IMG/VR virus record: IMGVR_UViG_3300005613_000095
Coordinates: 1 to 49,963 of that record
DNA: 49,963 bases
Strand: one strand, 5' to 3'
Source of the DNA: a virus
Shown here piece by piece: positions 6,864 to 16,244 of the stretch. A model generated the notes under the pieces. That model worked only from the letters and a program-made list of their open reading frames with translations. It did no database searches and had not been told where the DNA came from. A program made the position numbers and the translations under genes. Position 1 is the first letter of the stretch. Each line of letters opens with the position of its first letter.

Positions 6864-8928
6864 AATAGGTGATTTAAACAGTCTGTATAATGAGGCGAGT
6901 TCCGCTGATAAAAAGCTATTTGCGGAGCAGAGGTCTAATGTTTTACTGGTTACAGGCAATCAGCACGCAAGTGGTACATCCAGGGACCTCAAAAGAATAA
7001 GGTTAAGCAGCAAAATACCATATGAACGAAAACTAAGACTAACAAAAAACCATATAGCAAAGATAACAAAGATATACCTGAACAATCTATTAAGTCAGGC
7101 TCCGATGGTTGCTATTTTCCCAAACAACGAGAATGAACTTCAGGATCAAAAGGCTGCTGAGCTTAATCAGGCAGTATGGGAATATATAAAGGATAACCAT
7201 AACTTATCAGAGAAAATAGCAAGGTTAGCGTCTGATTTCATAGAAATAGGTGAAGCTTTTGTAAAGGTAAAATGGGACCCAAACAAGGGTGAGAAAATAC
7301 CAATTGAAGAGATTATAGACGAGTCTAGCGGCGAAGTGCTTCAACGTATAGAATTACAAACAGGTGATCTTGATTTCGAACCAATATATGGATTTAACTT
7401 ACTAAGAGATCCTTCTGCTACAGAATTTAGCGATGCGCGCTGGTTATGTTGCAGAAAGATGTTGGACAAGAAAGAAGCTATAAAACGTTTTGGCGATACT
7501 GAAGAGAAGCGTCAGTTCATAAACGATTCATACAAGGATACATATGTTGTATTCGGGTCTGATGCTCCAGAGTATGACGAGAAACATAAGAAAATCAACA
7601 TAAGAGAGTTTTATTTTAGACCATGTGTGACATACCCAGACGGGTATTATTATGTTACTACGACAAAAGGGATACTTGTTGAGGGTAAATTACCTGGTGG
7701 ATTTTTTCCAATACTACATGCCGGATTCGATAGAATTCCAACAAGTCCTAGATCACAAAGCATTATAAAGGTATTGAGACCATATCAGGCTGAAGTAAAT
7801 AGATCAGCTAGTAAAATGGCCGAACACTTAACGACAGTTGGCGACGACAAGTTATTGATACAATCTGGAACAAAAATAGCTAAAGGCGATATGCTTCCCG
7901 GTATACGCGGAATACAGTATACCGGGCGTCCCCCTGAAATATTAAGTGGTAGGAATGGAGCGCAGTACCTCGATTACATGAATAGTCAGATTGATGAGAT
8001 GTACAAGGTTTCAGGTGTACAGGAGCATATGGCAGATAAGACTGAGGGCGGTAAGCTTGAAGTGATGGCGATGCTGTACAGGTCAATGCGTGAGAAGCGG
8101 GCATTTTCATATTATGCCGAGAAGTTTGAAAGATTTCTGAAGGACATATGCTTCCTTTCACTTGAGCTGTACAAGTTCTATGCCCCTGAACAGATGGTAA
8201 TACCGGCTATAGGCAGAAGCGAAGCTATAAATATAGAAGAGTTTAAATCAACAGAAAAGCTTAATTACCAGATAAAGGTTGAGGCACGATCTGAAGACGT
8301 AGAAACTGTAATGGGGAAACAGTTAACACTTAACCATATATTACAGTATTCTTCAGCGCAGATGAAACCAGAAGACCTTGGCCAGGTAATCAGGAATATG
8401 CCGTTTGTAAACAAGGAGGAGATCCTAACCGACCTTACCCTTGATTATGATAATGCAAAAAATGTTATGCTTGCTATGGAGAGGGGCGAGTTTATTCCTG
8501 TCGAGAAATATGAGACACATGATTATATGATACGTAAACTGGCTCACAGAATGAGGCAGGCAGAGTTTAAGACGCTTAATCCGCAGATACAGCAAATGTA
8601 TATGCAGAGGATAAAAGCGCATGAACAGATAATGGCCCAGCAACAGCTTGAAGTACAGCAGGCAAATGCCGGGTTTATACCAACAGGAGGGTATCTGGTT
8701 TCTTGTGATTTCTATGCAGAGGTGCCAAACGCAAAGGGAGATGGTGTAAAGACGCAAAGAATAAGAGTCCCGTATGAAGCACTAAACTGGTTATTGCAGA
8801 GACTAGAACAACAGGGAATGTCACAGCAGACACTAGATCAACTACACCAGTCGAATCTAGCTGAGGTGGCTAATATAATGAAAGCTGGTCAGGCATCTGT
8901 CCAATCACAGATGGCGCCTGTCCAATAG
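6850..8928 (+). CDS. Portal protein, P22-like
   Basis: 692 residues, a length typical of P22-type portals. Typical portal features include an N-terminal helical part, the segment YGFNLLRDPSATEFSDARW (about 180-198) followed by CCRKMLDKKEAIKRFGD, and a conserved core around VLRPYQAEVNRSASKMAE. The last 150 residues are glutamine-rich and helical, consistent with the P22 barrel. Twelve copies form the DNA entry ring at one capsid vertex. It docks TerL during packaging and the adaptor (19581-20501) afterwards. Confidence 0.9.
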   Translation: MPNLKIGDLNSLYNEASSADKKLFAEQRSNVLLVTGNQHASGTSRDLKRIRLSSKIPYERKLRLTKNHIAKITKIYLNNLLSQAPMVAIFPNNENELQDQKAAELNQAVWEYIKDNHNLSEKIARLASDFIEIGEAFVKVKWDPNKGEKIPIEEIIDESSGEVLQRIELQTGDLDFEPIYGFNLLRDPSATEFSDARWLCCRKMLDKKEAIKRFGDTEEKRQFINDSYKDTYVVFGSDAPEYDEKHKKINIREFYFRPCVTYPDGYYYVTTTKGILVEGKLPGGFFPILHAGFDRIPTSPRSQSIIKVLRPYQAEVNRSASKMAEHLTTVGDDKLLIQSGTKIAKGDMLPGIRGIQYTGRPPEILSGRNGAQYLDYMNSQIDEMYKVSGVQEHMADKTEGGKLEVMAMLYRSMREKRAFSYYAEKFERFLKDICFLSLELYKFYAPEQMVIPAIGRSEAINIEEFKSTEKLNYQIKVEARSEDVETVMGKQLTLNHILQYSSAQMKPEDLGQVIRNMPFVNKEEILTDLTLDYDNAKNVMLAMERGEFIPVEKYETHDYMIRKLAHRMRQAEFKTLNPQIQQMYMQRIKAHEQIMAQQQLEVQQANAGFIPTGGYLVSCDFYAEVPNAKGDGVKTQRIRVPYEALNWLLQRLEQQGMSQQTLDQLHQSNLAEVANIMKAGQASVQSQMAPVQ

Positions 8929-8936
8929 GAGTATTT

Positions 8937-9953
8937 ATGGAAGAAGCTACGTCAGAAAACCTTACTGATAAGTTGAACAAAATTGCTGAAGAGTACCGTT
9001 CTACACGGGACTTGTCAGAAGAACCTGATGAAACCAATCAGGAAAATGTTACAGAAGAGCCAGAAGATAACCAAATCTTACCTGGCGAAGTTAGTGATGA
9101 GGGTGGCGAAGAAGGCGAACCAGAGCTAGACGAGTACACACCTAATTACGTTGTTAAATCTTACGGCGAAGAGAAAGAGATTGAAGATTGGGCTAAACCA
9201 TTAATTAATCAAGAGAATGAAACCATGTTTCGTCAACTCTATGAGAAAGCGTATGGTCTCGACAAAACTAAGGAGAGGCTAGAAAAGACAAGAGCAGAGT
9301 CAGAAGCAGTGCGTAGTGGGTTAGACAATTTCCAAAAGCTTCTCGAAAGCAAGGATATGGACACTGTATTTAAAACGTTGAAAATATCAGATGATGATGT
9401 ATTCGATTATGCTAATAAAAAGTTAGATTATTTACAGATGTCCCCTGCAGAAAAAAGCCGTATAGATGAATCGGCTGCTGCTAAAGCAAGAAGAGATGAG
9501 CTTGAAACGCAGAACAAGATGATTATGGAACAAATGCGTGACATCAACGCAAGGGCACATAACATGGAGTTTAAGGAAGAGCTTAATAAGAATACTGATA
9601 TTGTAAAAGACTTTGATACTAAATTTGGCGATGGTGCTTTTGAGCAATCTGTAAGAGATATAGCTATAGCACATTGGCATAATGCACAAAAAGACCTTAC
9701 GGTATCAGAAGCTGTTGCAGTAGCAAAAAAGAGATTTGGGTATGGTGATGACTTTAAGCCACAGGCTGTTGCTAAAGGAACACCTAAAAGAACAATAACA
9801 AAAAAGACCACAAAGGAGACAATAAAGGATGCTGGTGGGACTACTGCTGGATCTGAAGTGTCTCAAAAGATAACCTCCATGGATGATCTACTCAGACTTA
9901 AGAACGAGGCTTTGAAGAAGACCGGAGGTTATTCTATGGTCAGAAGAGGATAG
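8937..9953 (+). CDS. Capsid scaffolding protein
   Basis: 338 residues between portal and major capsid genes, the standard scaffold position. The first 75 residues are very acidic (DEGGEEGEPELDEY), followed by long coiled-coil helices (about 100-220) and a lysine/threonine-rich C-terminus (TPKRTITKKTTKETI) of the kind that binds the capsid protein. It would guide prohead assembly and leave or be degraded before packaging. No protease domain seen. Confidence 0.8.
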   Translation: MEEATSENLTDKLNKIAEEYRSTRDLSEEPDETNQENVTEEPEDNQILPGEVSDEGGEEGEPELDEYTPNYVVKSYGEEKEIEDWAKPLINQENETMFRQLYEKAYGLDKTKERLEKTRAESEAVRSGLDNFQKLLESKDMDTVFKTLKISDDDVFDYANKKLDYLQMSPAEKSRIDESAAAKARRDELETQNKMIMEQMRDINARAHNMEFKEELNKNTDIVKDFDTKFGDGAFEQSVRDIAIAHWHNAQKDLTVSEAVAVAKKRFGYGDDFKPQAVAKGTPKRTITKKTTKETIKDAGGTTAGSEVSQKITSMDDLLRLKNEALKKTGGYSMVRRG

Positions 9954-9956
9954 ATA

Positions 9957-11231
9957 ATGGCTACTACATATACTGGCCAGGAGGACTTACCTTTTAACGA
10001 TATGTTGAAAGTATTTATGCCTTTCGATCTTCTTAACGAAGAAATGAAAAAGCGTAATTACTTTTGGAACAAGGTCCCGAAGGATGAAAACTGGTTTGGT
10101 GGCTCCATGCAAGTTCCATTTGAGGGCGGAGAATATAGCTCACTGTCATTTGGTAATCTTACGGCATCGGATGATATTGCAGAGGGAAAATATGTTCTTG
10201 GGACAGTAACAAACTATAGGGAATTGTGGGGAACTATGATTTTCTATGAAAAGGATCTTGACCTTCATGGTAACATGCAGGCATCTTTCTTGTCGATTCT
10301 ACCAGGAAAACTTAATCAATTTCTTAGCAGGATGGCTGAAAGAGTATCGCATACGCTTTTAAATGGAGCATGGATAGATACGTTTACAGCGGATGGCGGA
10401 GATGCTGGAACAGGTATAATTAACGTAAACCACCCGGAAAGATTTACAATTGGTGAAAAAGTCTATATTGATGACGACGATAGTACAGCAGGGTATTCTT
10501 ATGTTATATCAATAGACATGAATGCCAAGACAATAACTGTTTCCACAGCAAGAGGCGGTGCTGCATCTAATACAGTCACAGGTAGCGATGGTGCTTTAAC
10601 TGATATGACTACTGCGCAGAACGCTAAGCTGTATACACCAGGTGCTCAGCCTGGAACTGCTGTTGCATTTACGTCGCTCAGGTCACAACTTCTTTCATCT
10701 ACTAATGGTGGAGATGCTACAATATTTGGAGAAACCAAAACGACATATCCGTATCTTCAGGCACAGAATATTGATGGAAGTGCTATAACTGCTGCTAATA
10801 TTCTTGATAGCTTGTTTGATGCTTACTATGAAGTAGTTACTCTTGGAAAAGGTAATCCTACTGAAATGATTATGCATCTGTCTCATTTTGCTGAATGTGC
10901 TAAAACACTCGAAGTAAACAAGAGGTATACTAAAGGTGATACTTCTGGCGGATATGGATGGAGAAAACTAAGTGTTCTTGGTCCTGAAGGTGAGCTTACA
11001 CTTACGGGCATCAGGGATATAGATACTGATGTAATACTGGTTATGGACTGGAGTGCTCTTAAGTTCTACGGTTCCCATTTCTTTGACAGGAAACGTCACG
11101 GTGGGAATGAGGAATATTTTATGAGTCGTGCTGCAAGTGGATATACATATATCGTTGATATACGTTTGTTCGGTGAGCTTGTTGTGCATGCTCCGTCTCA
11201 TTGTGGTATTATACATACTATAAGCTACTAA
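9957..11231 (+). CDS. Major capsid protein
   Basis: 424 residues directly behind the scaffold gene, with a good AGAGG site. Sequence character fits an HK97-fold capsid protein: a long N-arm (about 1-60), a beta-rich insertion (about 135-235, with GEKVYIDDDDSTAGYS), and a C-terminal A-domain-like part ending in VVHAPSHCGIIHTISY. The assignment rests on position, length and overall pattern. It is followed by a GC-rich hairpin at 11248. Confidence 0.85.
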   Translation: MATTYTGQEDLPFNDMLKVFMPFDLLNEEMKKRNYFWNKVPKDENWFGGSMQVPFEGGEYSSLSFGNLTASDDIAEGKYVLGTVTNYRELWGTMIFYEKDLDLHGNMQASFLSILPGKLNQFLSRMAERVSHTLLNGAWIDTFTADGGDAGTGIINVNHPERFTIGEKVYIDDDDSTAGYSYVISIDMNAKTITVSTARGGAASNTVTGSDGALTDMTTAQNAKLYTPGAQPGTAVAFTSLRSQLLSSTNGGDATIFGETKTTYPYLQAQNIDGSAITAANILDSLFDAYYEVVTLGKGNPTEMIMHLSHFAECAKTLEVNKRYTKGDTSGGYGWRKLSVLGPEGELTLTGIRDIDTDVILVMDWSALKFYGSHFFDRKRHGGNEEYFMSRAASGYTYIVDIRLFGELVVHAPSHCGIIHTISY

Positions 11232-11247
11232 GCGACTAACGAGGACC

Positions 11248-11270
11248 CCGGGGAGTTAACAGCTCCCCGG
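11248..11270 (+). promoter_or_regulatory. GC-rich intercistronic hairpin after capsid gene
   Basis: CCGGGGAG 11248-11255 pairs perfectly with CTCCCCGG 11263-11270 (8 bp, 7-base loop). No T run follows, so it is not a classic terminator. It may stabilise the upstream capsid mRNA end or reduce read-through to the next genes. Confidence 0.6.
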
Positions 11271-11291
11271 CCTTAAAGAAGGGAATATAAA

Positions 11292-12215
11292 ATGTCTGGA
11301 ATAGGATCGGAAGCTAGATTTAGATTCAACTCGCTACATGGCGTAGCAAAGCAATACGGTCTTGGTGATCTCCTAGATAGTAATAAAACGTTCTTACCGG
11401 AAGGCGATGTTTTATATGTCGACGGAACCAATGGTAGCGATCTTGCTTCAAGAGATGGCCAAACATGGGATCAGTCATTCAAGACTATAGTTTATGCTAT
11501 TTCAAGAGCATCTTCTTATGATGCCATATACATTGGCCCAGGAACATATGAAGATGAACAAATAATAATAGATGTACAGGGATTAAAACTTTTTGGATGT
11601 GATACCTCTAACAATCATTATAAAACATTACTTTACAGTGATGCTGCATATCCAATGATACAGATAAGCGCACACGAGGTTGAGATTGCACACCTTGGGT
11701 TTGCCCATGCTTATGCTGATACAACAATTGAACTAGGAAAAGCTAATGCAGATGCTTGCTATAAAGTTCATATACATGATTGTAAATTTGATGGATGGGG
11801 TACTGCTACTGCTGCAATAAAAGAATATGATTCAACATGTGATACACCTGATCTACATGTAGAAAATTGTTTATTCAGGTCGTATGCAGGGGATGTTATC
11901 TACTCAAATTATACAAGAGCCCGCTATAATGATAACATCATACTTGTTGAGGCAAACTATTCAGGGATAACACATGTACCAACTGCTGCTGGTAGACCGG
12001 ATACGATAATAGCAGGTAATAAAATAATTGGTGCTAACAGCGGAGATACGGGAATAGAAGTGGTAAATGCTCCAACAGCAGGGATGTTAATAGTTTATGA
12101 TAACTATGTAATGAACTGTGCAACTAGTATAACTCAGGGTGCAACGCATACTGGTTTTTGCAACAACTACGTTGGTGGAGACGCTGGAGGAACTCTTTTT
12201 GATCCGATAGCGTAA
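11292..12215 (+). CDS. Right-handed beta-helix virion protein
   Basis: 307 residues. The motif YVDGTNGSD (about 42-50) with a following QTWDQSFKTIVYAISRA is the usual entry to pectate-lyase-like beta-helices, and the rest consists of short beta-strand turns (GLKLFGCDTS, VHIHDCKFDG, LHVENCLFRS). Right after the capsid gene, it could be a capsid decoration or head fibre protein. A tailspike role is less likely because the large fibre is elsewhere. No catalytic residues can be assigned. Confidence 0.7.
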   Translation: MSGIGSEARFRFNSLHGVAKQYGLGDLLDSNKTFLPEGDVLYVDGTNGSDLASRDGQTWDQSFKTIVYAISRASSYDAIYIGPGTYEDEQIIIDVQGLKLFGCDTSNNHYKTLLYSDAAYPMIQISAHEVEIAHLGFAHAYADTTIELGKANADACYKVHIHDCKFDGWGTATAAIKEYDSTCDTPDLHVENCLFRSYAGDVIYSNYTRARYNDNIILVEANYSGITHVPTAAGRPDTIIAGNKIIGANSGDTGIEVVNAPTAGMLIVYDNYVMNCATSITQGATHTGFCNNYVGGDAGGTLFDPIA

Positions 12216-12241
12216 CTTAAATAGGAGAACTAGGAGGATAA

Positions 12242-12727
12242 ATGGAAGTGTATAACCATGATTTGGTTGGTCTTATTCAGAGGCTTGACAGGTTTCGGTT
12301 TGAACTATGGAAATCTGTTTCTAGTGGCGGAAGCGAACTAAATGAATTTGATAAGGCAAGGTTGTATGATTACCTAAACAGCTTTAACACTTATCTTGAT
12401 TGGGTTGTAGCGCAGCCACAGCTTGATCTTCCAGAGTCACACCCGAGAAAGTTTTCTATCTCGGCAGCTCCAGAAGATTCAATAGTTGAGTCTGAGATCG
12501 TCAATGACGTTCTTAGGATAATGGCTGTTACTCGTGAGGAAGTTGTAGATTCACAGAGTGCAAGAAAGGGCTCTGGACTTATTTCGTTTGACGAATTAAG
12601 GCTTCGTGCTCTTCTTGAGAAACTGAAAAACTTTCTTGACAATTATGTAGAAAGCGTAACCCCTCTTGATCTTCCTGAGAGTTCACCTCAGGCAGAGATG
12701 AGTGGTGCTGGAAGAAAAGGCGTTTAA
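12242..12727 (+). CDS. Hypothetical structural-block protein with internal duplication
   Basis: 161 residues with two similar halves: FDKARLYDYLNSFNTYLDWV...LDLPESHP and FDELRLRALLEKLKNFLDNYV...LDLPESSP. Each is two helices followed by the LDLPES(H/S)P tail. No known domain recognised. The position between capsid and fibre genes suggests a virion component. It is followed by a strong hairpin. Confidence 0.7.
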   Translation: MEVYNHDLVGLIQRLDRFRFELWKSVSSGGSELNEFDKARLYDYLNSFNTYLDWVVAQPQLDLPESHPRKFSISAAPEDSIVESEIVNDVLRIMAVTREEVVDSQSARKGSGLISFDELRLRALLEKLKNFLDNYVESVTPLDLPESSPQAEMSGAGRKGV

Positions 12728-12738
12728 TTACGAATTGA

Positions 12739-12768
12739 GGGTGGTCTTGGGTATACCCCGGGCCGCCC
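12739..12768 (+). promoter_or_regulatory. Strong intercistronic hairpin
   Basis: A 30-base segment folds on itself: GGGTGGTCT pairs with GGGCCGCCC (G-T wobbles included), one mismatch, then GGG-TATA-CCC. No T run follows. It is the second GC-rich hairpin in this operon, in the same position (just after a structural gene) as that at 11248. Confidence 0.6.
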
Positions 12769-12786
12769 TTGTCCATTGGAGGATGT

Positions 12787-12987
12787 ATGCGTAAGTTTCT
12801 CATCACGGAAGCTTTATTGCAAGAAGTTATAAACTATTTAGCGGCACAACAGTATGTAAATGTATATAAACTAATAGAAAAACTGCAAGTGCTTAGGGAA
12901 ATAAATGAAGAGGCTGGAAGTTTACGGAGCGATAGTGGCGGCAGTGATAACAACGATGTTGGCAGTGCATCTGGTGTACGCGACTAA
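12787..12987 (+). CDS. Small helical protein (MRKFLITEALLQ type)
   Basis: 66 residues from ATG 12787, with GGAGG 6 bases upstream. An earlier in-frame ATG at 12769 lies within the hairpin and has no site. The N-terminus MRKFLITEALLQEVINYL is a pattern I have met in phage structural regions, without known role. The C-terminus is Ser/Gly/Asp-rich and is overlapped in another frame by the next gene. Confidence 0.65.
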   Translation: MRKFLITEALLQEVINYLAAQQYVNVYKLIEKLQVLREINEEAGSLRSDSGGSDNNDVGSASGVRD

Positions 12988-13084
12988 CATAAGGGTAGAT
13001 TCAATAATTGATTTAATAGTTAGCAGGTTTGATAGTATAGAGGCAAACCAAAGAACAATGCTGGAGATACTTAATGGGAAGTAG
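12905..13084 (+). CDS. Small signal-anchor protein, overlapping gene
   Basis: 59 residues: MKRLEVYGAIVAAVITTMLAV is a membrane anchor, followed by a short heptad-like helix (IIDLIVSRFDSIEANQRTML). It overlaps the previous gene by 83 bases and the next by 11, in a different frame. Anchor plus coil recalls inner-membrane spanin or holin partners, but no proof. A weak AGGG site precedes the ATG. Confidence 0.5.
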   Translation: MKRLEVYGAIVAAVITTMLAVHLVYATNIRVDSIIDLIVSRFDSIEANQRTMLEILNGK

Positions 13085-13358
13085 TGAGCCATATGTTGCA
13101 TATACAGAGGGAGCAGAGTCTGATTACCAGAAGTTAATAGTCGATGCTAATGGGAGTTTGCTAGTTAATATTGCATCTAGTCTTGTTCCCAAAAAGTATG
13201 ACTATATCGCGTTAACATATGTTACTGGAATTGCTCCAGGAGCAGGAGAGATAGAAACAGTTACCTATAAGACAGGCGGGGCAGGTGGAACAACAGTTGC
13301 CACACTTACTCTTGGGTATGATGTAAGTGATAGACTTGAAACTATAACGAGGTCATAG
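13074..13358 (+). CDS. Hypothetical virion protein, 94 aa
   Basis: ATG 13074 has GGAG 7 bases upstream. The sequence is beta-rich (LIVDANGSLLVNIASSL, GGTTVATLTLGYDVSDRL) and of a type common beside phage tail fibre genes. The stop overlaps the GTG start of the fibre gene (TAGTG), suggesting coupled translation and perhaps an accessory or adaptor role for the fibre. Confidence 0.65.
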   Translation: MGSSEPYVAYTEGAESDYQKLIVDANGSLLVNIASSLVPKKYDYIALTYVTGIAPGAGEIETVTYKTGGAGGTTVATLTLGYDVSDRLETITRS

Positions 13359-16237
13359 TGTCGTATAAATTTAATCCATTTACTGGCTCATTAGATTTAG
13401 TCGATGTTACTGCTTTACCGTTAGACCACACAGACCCAACGAAAATATCTAATGTCGGAGTTAATACTCATGGGGCAATAGATACGCATATAGCTGATGC
13501 TACGAAACATTTCACAATGCTGGACGAGGATGATCTATCTTCTGATAGTGAAACGCAAGCAGCAACGCAACAAAGCATAAAAGCGTATATAGATGCACTT
13601 TGTACTAATCCTGAAAAGAGTTACACTATATCTCCGAGTGGTGGAGACTATACAAGCATACAGGCAGCACTAGACGCAAACACGTCTGGAGGGGAGTTGT
13701 TTATTGTATACCCCGGTACATATACTGATACTATTAATTTTACTGCTGACAATCAATGTATTGCTGGTATCGCCAGGCCACCACAAATTATAGTTACCCA
13801 GGCTGATTCCACTATATGTGATTTTGGAGCACATACTGATTGTAGGATTGTAAATATTCAACTTCAAGTATCTGCTGCAACAACTGCCATACCAGTTGTA
13901 ACAGGCTCTGGGGAAATTAAGCTTTTTGTTTGCCGGTTAAACATGACATCAAGCGCAAATATAGCAGGTGTTAGCCAACCGAGTATTTTTAGTGGCACTG
14001 GAACAATAATTGTTGACCACTCAATAATGAAATATATCCATACTGGGAACTGTACTGCCGGTGGCGGAGGATCTTTTAAGTCTGCTATAATTCAAGGAGC
14101 AGGCTCTAGTATTATTTTTTGTTATAGCGATTTAGACATTGAATGCAGTGGGACAGCGTTTGGTACAACACTTTCGTATGGAGATAATAGCGGGACGTGC
14201 GTTATTGACAGATGTGATATAGATGTTTTAGATGATGATGCAGATATTACTGGAGCAATATATATAGCTGGTTCCATTAGTGGTGAAACAGAGTATAATG
14301 ATATATACGTTAGAAATGACACAAATAATGCATACGGATTTTATATTGCAGGTACGGTAAACCAAGTTGTAACAGGAAATAACATAAAAATAGAATCATC
14401 AGGGGGGAATGCAAGATCATTTTATGTAGGGGCTACTGCAACAGTTAATTCACACATGAATCACATAGTAGCGGCAGACGGAAAAACAGTTAACGGAACC
14501 TTAAACATTGTAGGATCTGAAGAAGAGGGTAAGCTTATCATATCTGATTCTTTAAACATTGGTGATACAACAGAAGTTTCTGGAATATTAGATGAAGATG
14601 ATATGGCAAGTGATAGCGCAACAGATTTATGTACCCAGCAATCTATAAAGAAATACGTAGATGATAATGCTGGCGGAGGTGGGCTTGGATATTCTGATGG
14701 TGCAGACAATAGAATAGTTACGTTTACTGATGCGGATAACGTACATGGTGAGGCAAACTTTACGTTTGATGGAAGCAAACTGTTGTTAACCGGCAGCATG
14801 TATATGACAGAACAAGCTGCTGCTGCAGCAGATACTGCAGGTCAGGGCCAGCTATGGGTAAAAAATGCTGCGCCAAACGAATTATGGTTTACGGATGATA
14901 CCGGGACGGATACTAATTTATTAACGAGTGCGGCGGGATTTGATCCAGATGTTGATGCCTTTGATATAGGAAGTGATGCTGTTGCTTCCGGGACAAGTGG
15001 GATAGGACTTGGACATGATGCTAATTCTACTGGTGATGAAGCAATAGCAATAGGGTATGCTGCTCAAGCAACTCAAAACTCAGCGGTAGCTATTGGAGAT
15101 TCTGCTGATAGCGATGGTGTTTGGGCTATAGCAATAGGTGACGCATCAAGTATAGATTTAAGTGGTACAGATGGAGTTGCTATCGGAAGAAGCGCAACTA
15201 TAACAGCAAACAGATGTGTTGTTATAGGGGCTACAAGTTCTTCTGGTAATGTTGGTGGTATTTGCCTTGGATGGGATGCCATTGTATCTGCAAACTATGG
15301 AATTGCAATAGGGTATAACTCGGATGCCACAGCAGCAAATGGAATATGTCTTGGTCAGGGAACAGATGCTACAGGAATAAGTGCTATTGCTATTGGTGTA
15401 GGCTCACAGAGCACGTCTACTGATACAATTGCAATTGGCGAGGGGGCTACAGCATCTGCCGATGGGTGTATCGCCATTGGTGATGCTGCTACGGCTAGCG
15501 CAGACAGAGCAATCTCCATAGGAGACAATACTACAGCTCTTGCAGCATATACTGTTGCGCTTGGAAATGGAGCCGATGCTACCCAAATAGGTACGATTGC
15601 TATTGGCGGGAACGCTCAAGCTTCCGTGTCAACATATGGCATTGCAATGGGTTATTATTCGATAGCCTCTGGTGGGCAGTCTGTAGCAATTGGAAGGGGT
15701 GCCGTAGCAAGCGGAACTTCATCTACAGCCGTATGCTACAACACAGATGCTACTGGAAATTTTTCCTCTGCTCTTGGTTATGCAGCGCAAGCAACAGGAG
15801 ATCATTCAACTGCTTTTGGAAGTTCTGCAAACGCTTCTGCTGGATCAACCACATGTATTGGGCGAAGTACGGTGGCTTCCGGGGCACAAGCAATTGCTAT
15901 TGGTTATCATGCTGACTCAACAAATACAGGATCTTTGGCTATGGGAGGAAATGCACAGGCAACGGCGTCGTATTCTATAGGGATTGGACAGTCTGCAAAT
16001 GCAGCGCACACAGACTCAGTTTGTATTGGTAAAGATAGTGCGACAACCCTTAATAATCAAATCGTGCTCGGAGACTCAACAAACACATGTGTGTATATAA
16101 CAGGAAGTTTTGTTATGAAAGAACAGGCTGATGGTCTTGCTGATGTGGCTGGTTATGGACAGCTATGGGTTAAGAACACAACGCCATGTGAATTGTGGTT
16201 TACTGATGATGCGGGGACGGATACGCAAATAGTATAG
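13358..16237 (+). CDS. Giant tail fibre/spike with YadA-like beta-roll
   Basis: 959 residues, GTG start. Order: a linker with LDEDDLSSDSETQ (from 54) and TQQSIKAYID; a pectate-lyase-like beta-helix (about 88-390, opening SPSGGDYTSIQAALDAN); a second copy of the linker (LDEDDMASDSATDL from 410); a GQLWVKNAAPNELWFTDD module; about 370 residues of the AIAIG-x-x-A-x-A repeat (528-900) typical of the left-handed beta-roll of trimeric YadA adhesins; and a final repeat of the GQLWVKN module. It should be a trimeric receptor-binding protein. No peptidase-S74 chaperone is seen at the C-terminus. Confidence 0.85.
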   Translation: MSYKFNPFTGSLDLVDVTALPLDHTDPTKISNVGVNTHGAIDTHIADATKHFTMLDEDDLSSDSETQAATQQSIKAYIDALCTNPEKSYTISPSGGDYTSIQAALDANTSGGELFIVYPGTYTDTINFTADNQCIAGIARPPQIIVTQADSTICDFGAHTDCRIVNIQLQVSAATTAIPVVTGSGEIKLFVCRLNMTSSANIAGVSQPSIFSGTGTIIVDHSIMKYIHTGNCTAGGGGSFKSAIIQGAGSSIIFCYSDLDIECSGTAFGTTLSYGDNSGTCVIDRCDIDVLDDDADITGAIYIAGSISGETEYNDIYVRNDTNNAYGFYIAGTVNQVVTGNNIKIESSGGNARSFYVGATATVNSHMNHIVAADGKTVNGTLNIVGSEEEGKLIISDSLNIGDTTEVSGILDEDDMASDSATDLCTQQSIKKYVDDNAGGGGLGYSDGADNRIVTFTDADNVHGEANFTFDGSKLLLTGSMYMTEQAAAAADTAGQGQLWVKNAAPNELWFTDDTGTDTNLLTSAAGFDPDVDAFDIGSDAVASGTSGIGLGHDANSTGDEAIAIGYAAQATQNSAVAIGDSADSDGVWAIAIGDASSIDLSGTDGVAIGRSATITANRCVVIGATSSSGNVGGICLGWDAIVSANYGIAIGYNSDATAANGICLGQGTDATGISAIAIGVGSQSTSTDTIAIGEGATASADGCIAIGDAATASADRAISIGDNTTALAAYTVALGNGADATQIGTIAIGGNAQASVSTYGIAMGYYSIASGGQSVAIGRGAVASGTSSTAVCYNTDATGNFSSALGYAAQATGDHSTAFGSSANASAGSTTCIGRSTVASGAQAIAIGYHADSTNTGSLAMGGNAQATASYSIGIGQSANAAHTDSVCIGKDSATTLNNQIVLGDSTNTCVYITGSFVMKEQADGLADVAGYGQLWVKNTTPCELWFTDDAGTDTQIV

Positions 16238-16244
16238 GAAATAT

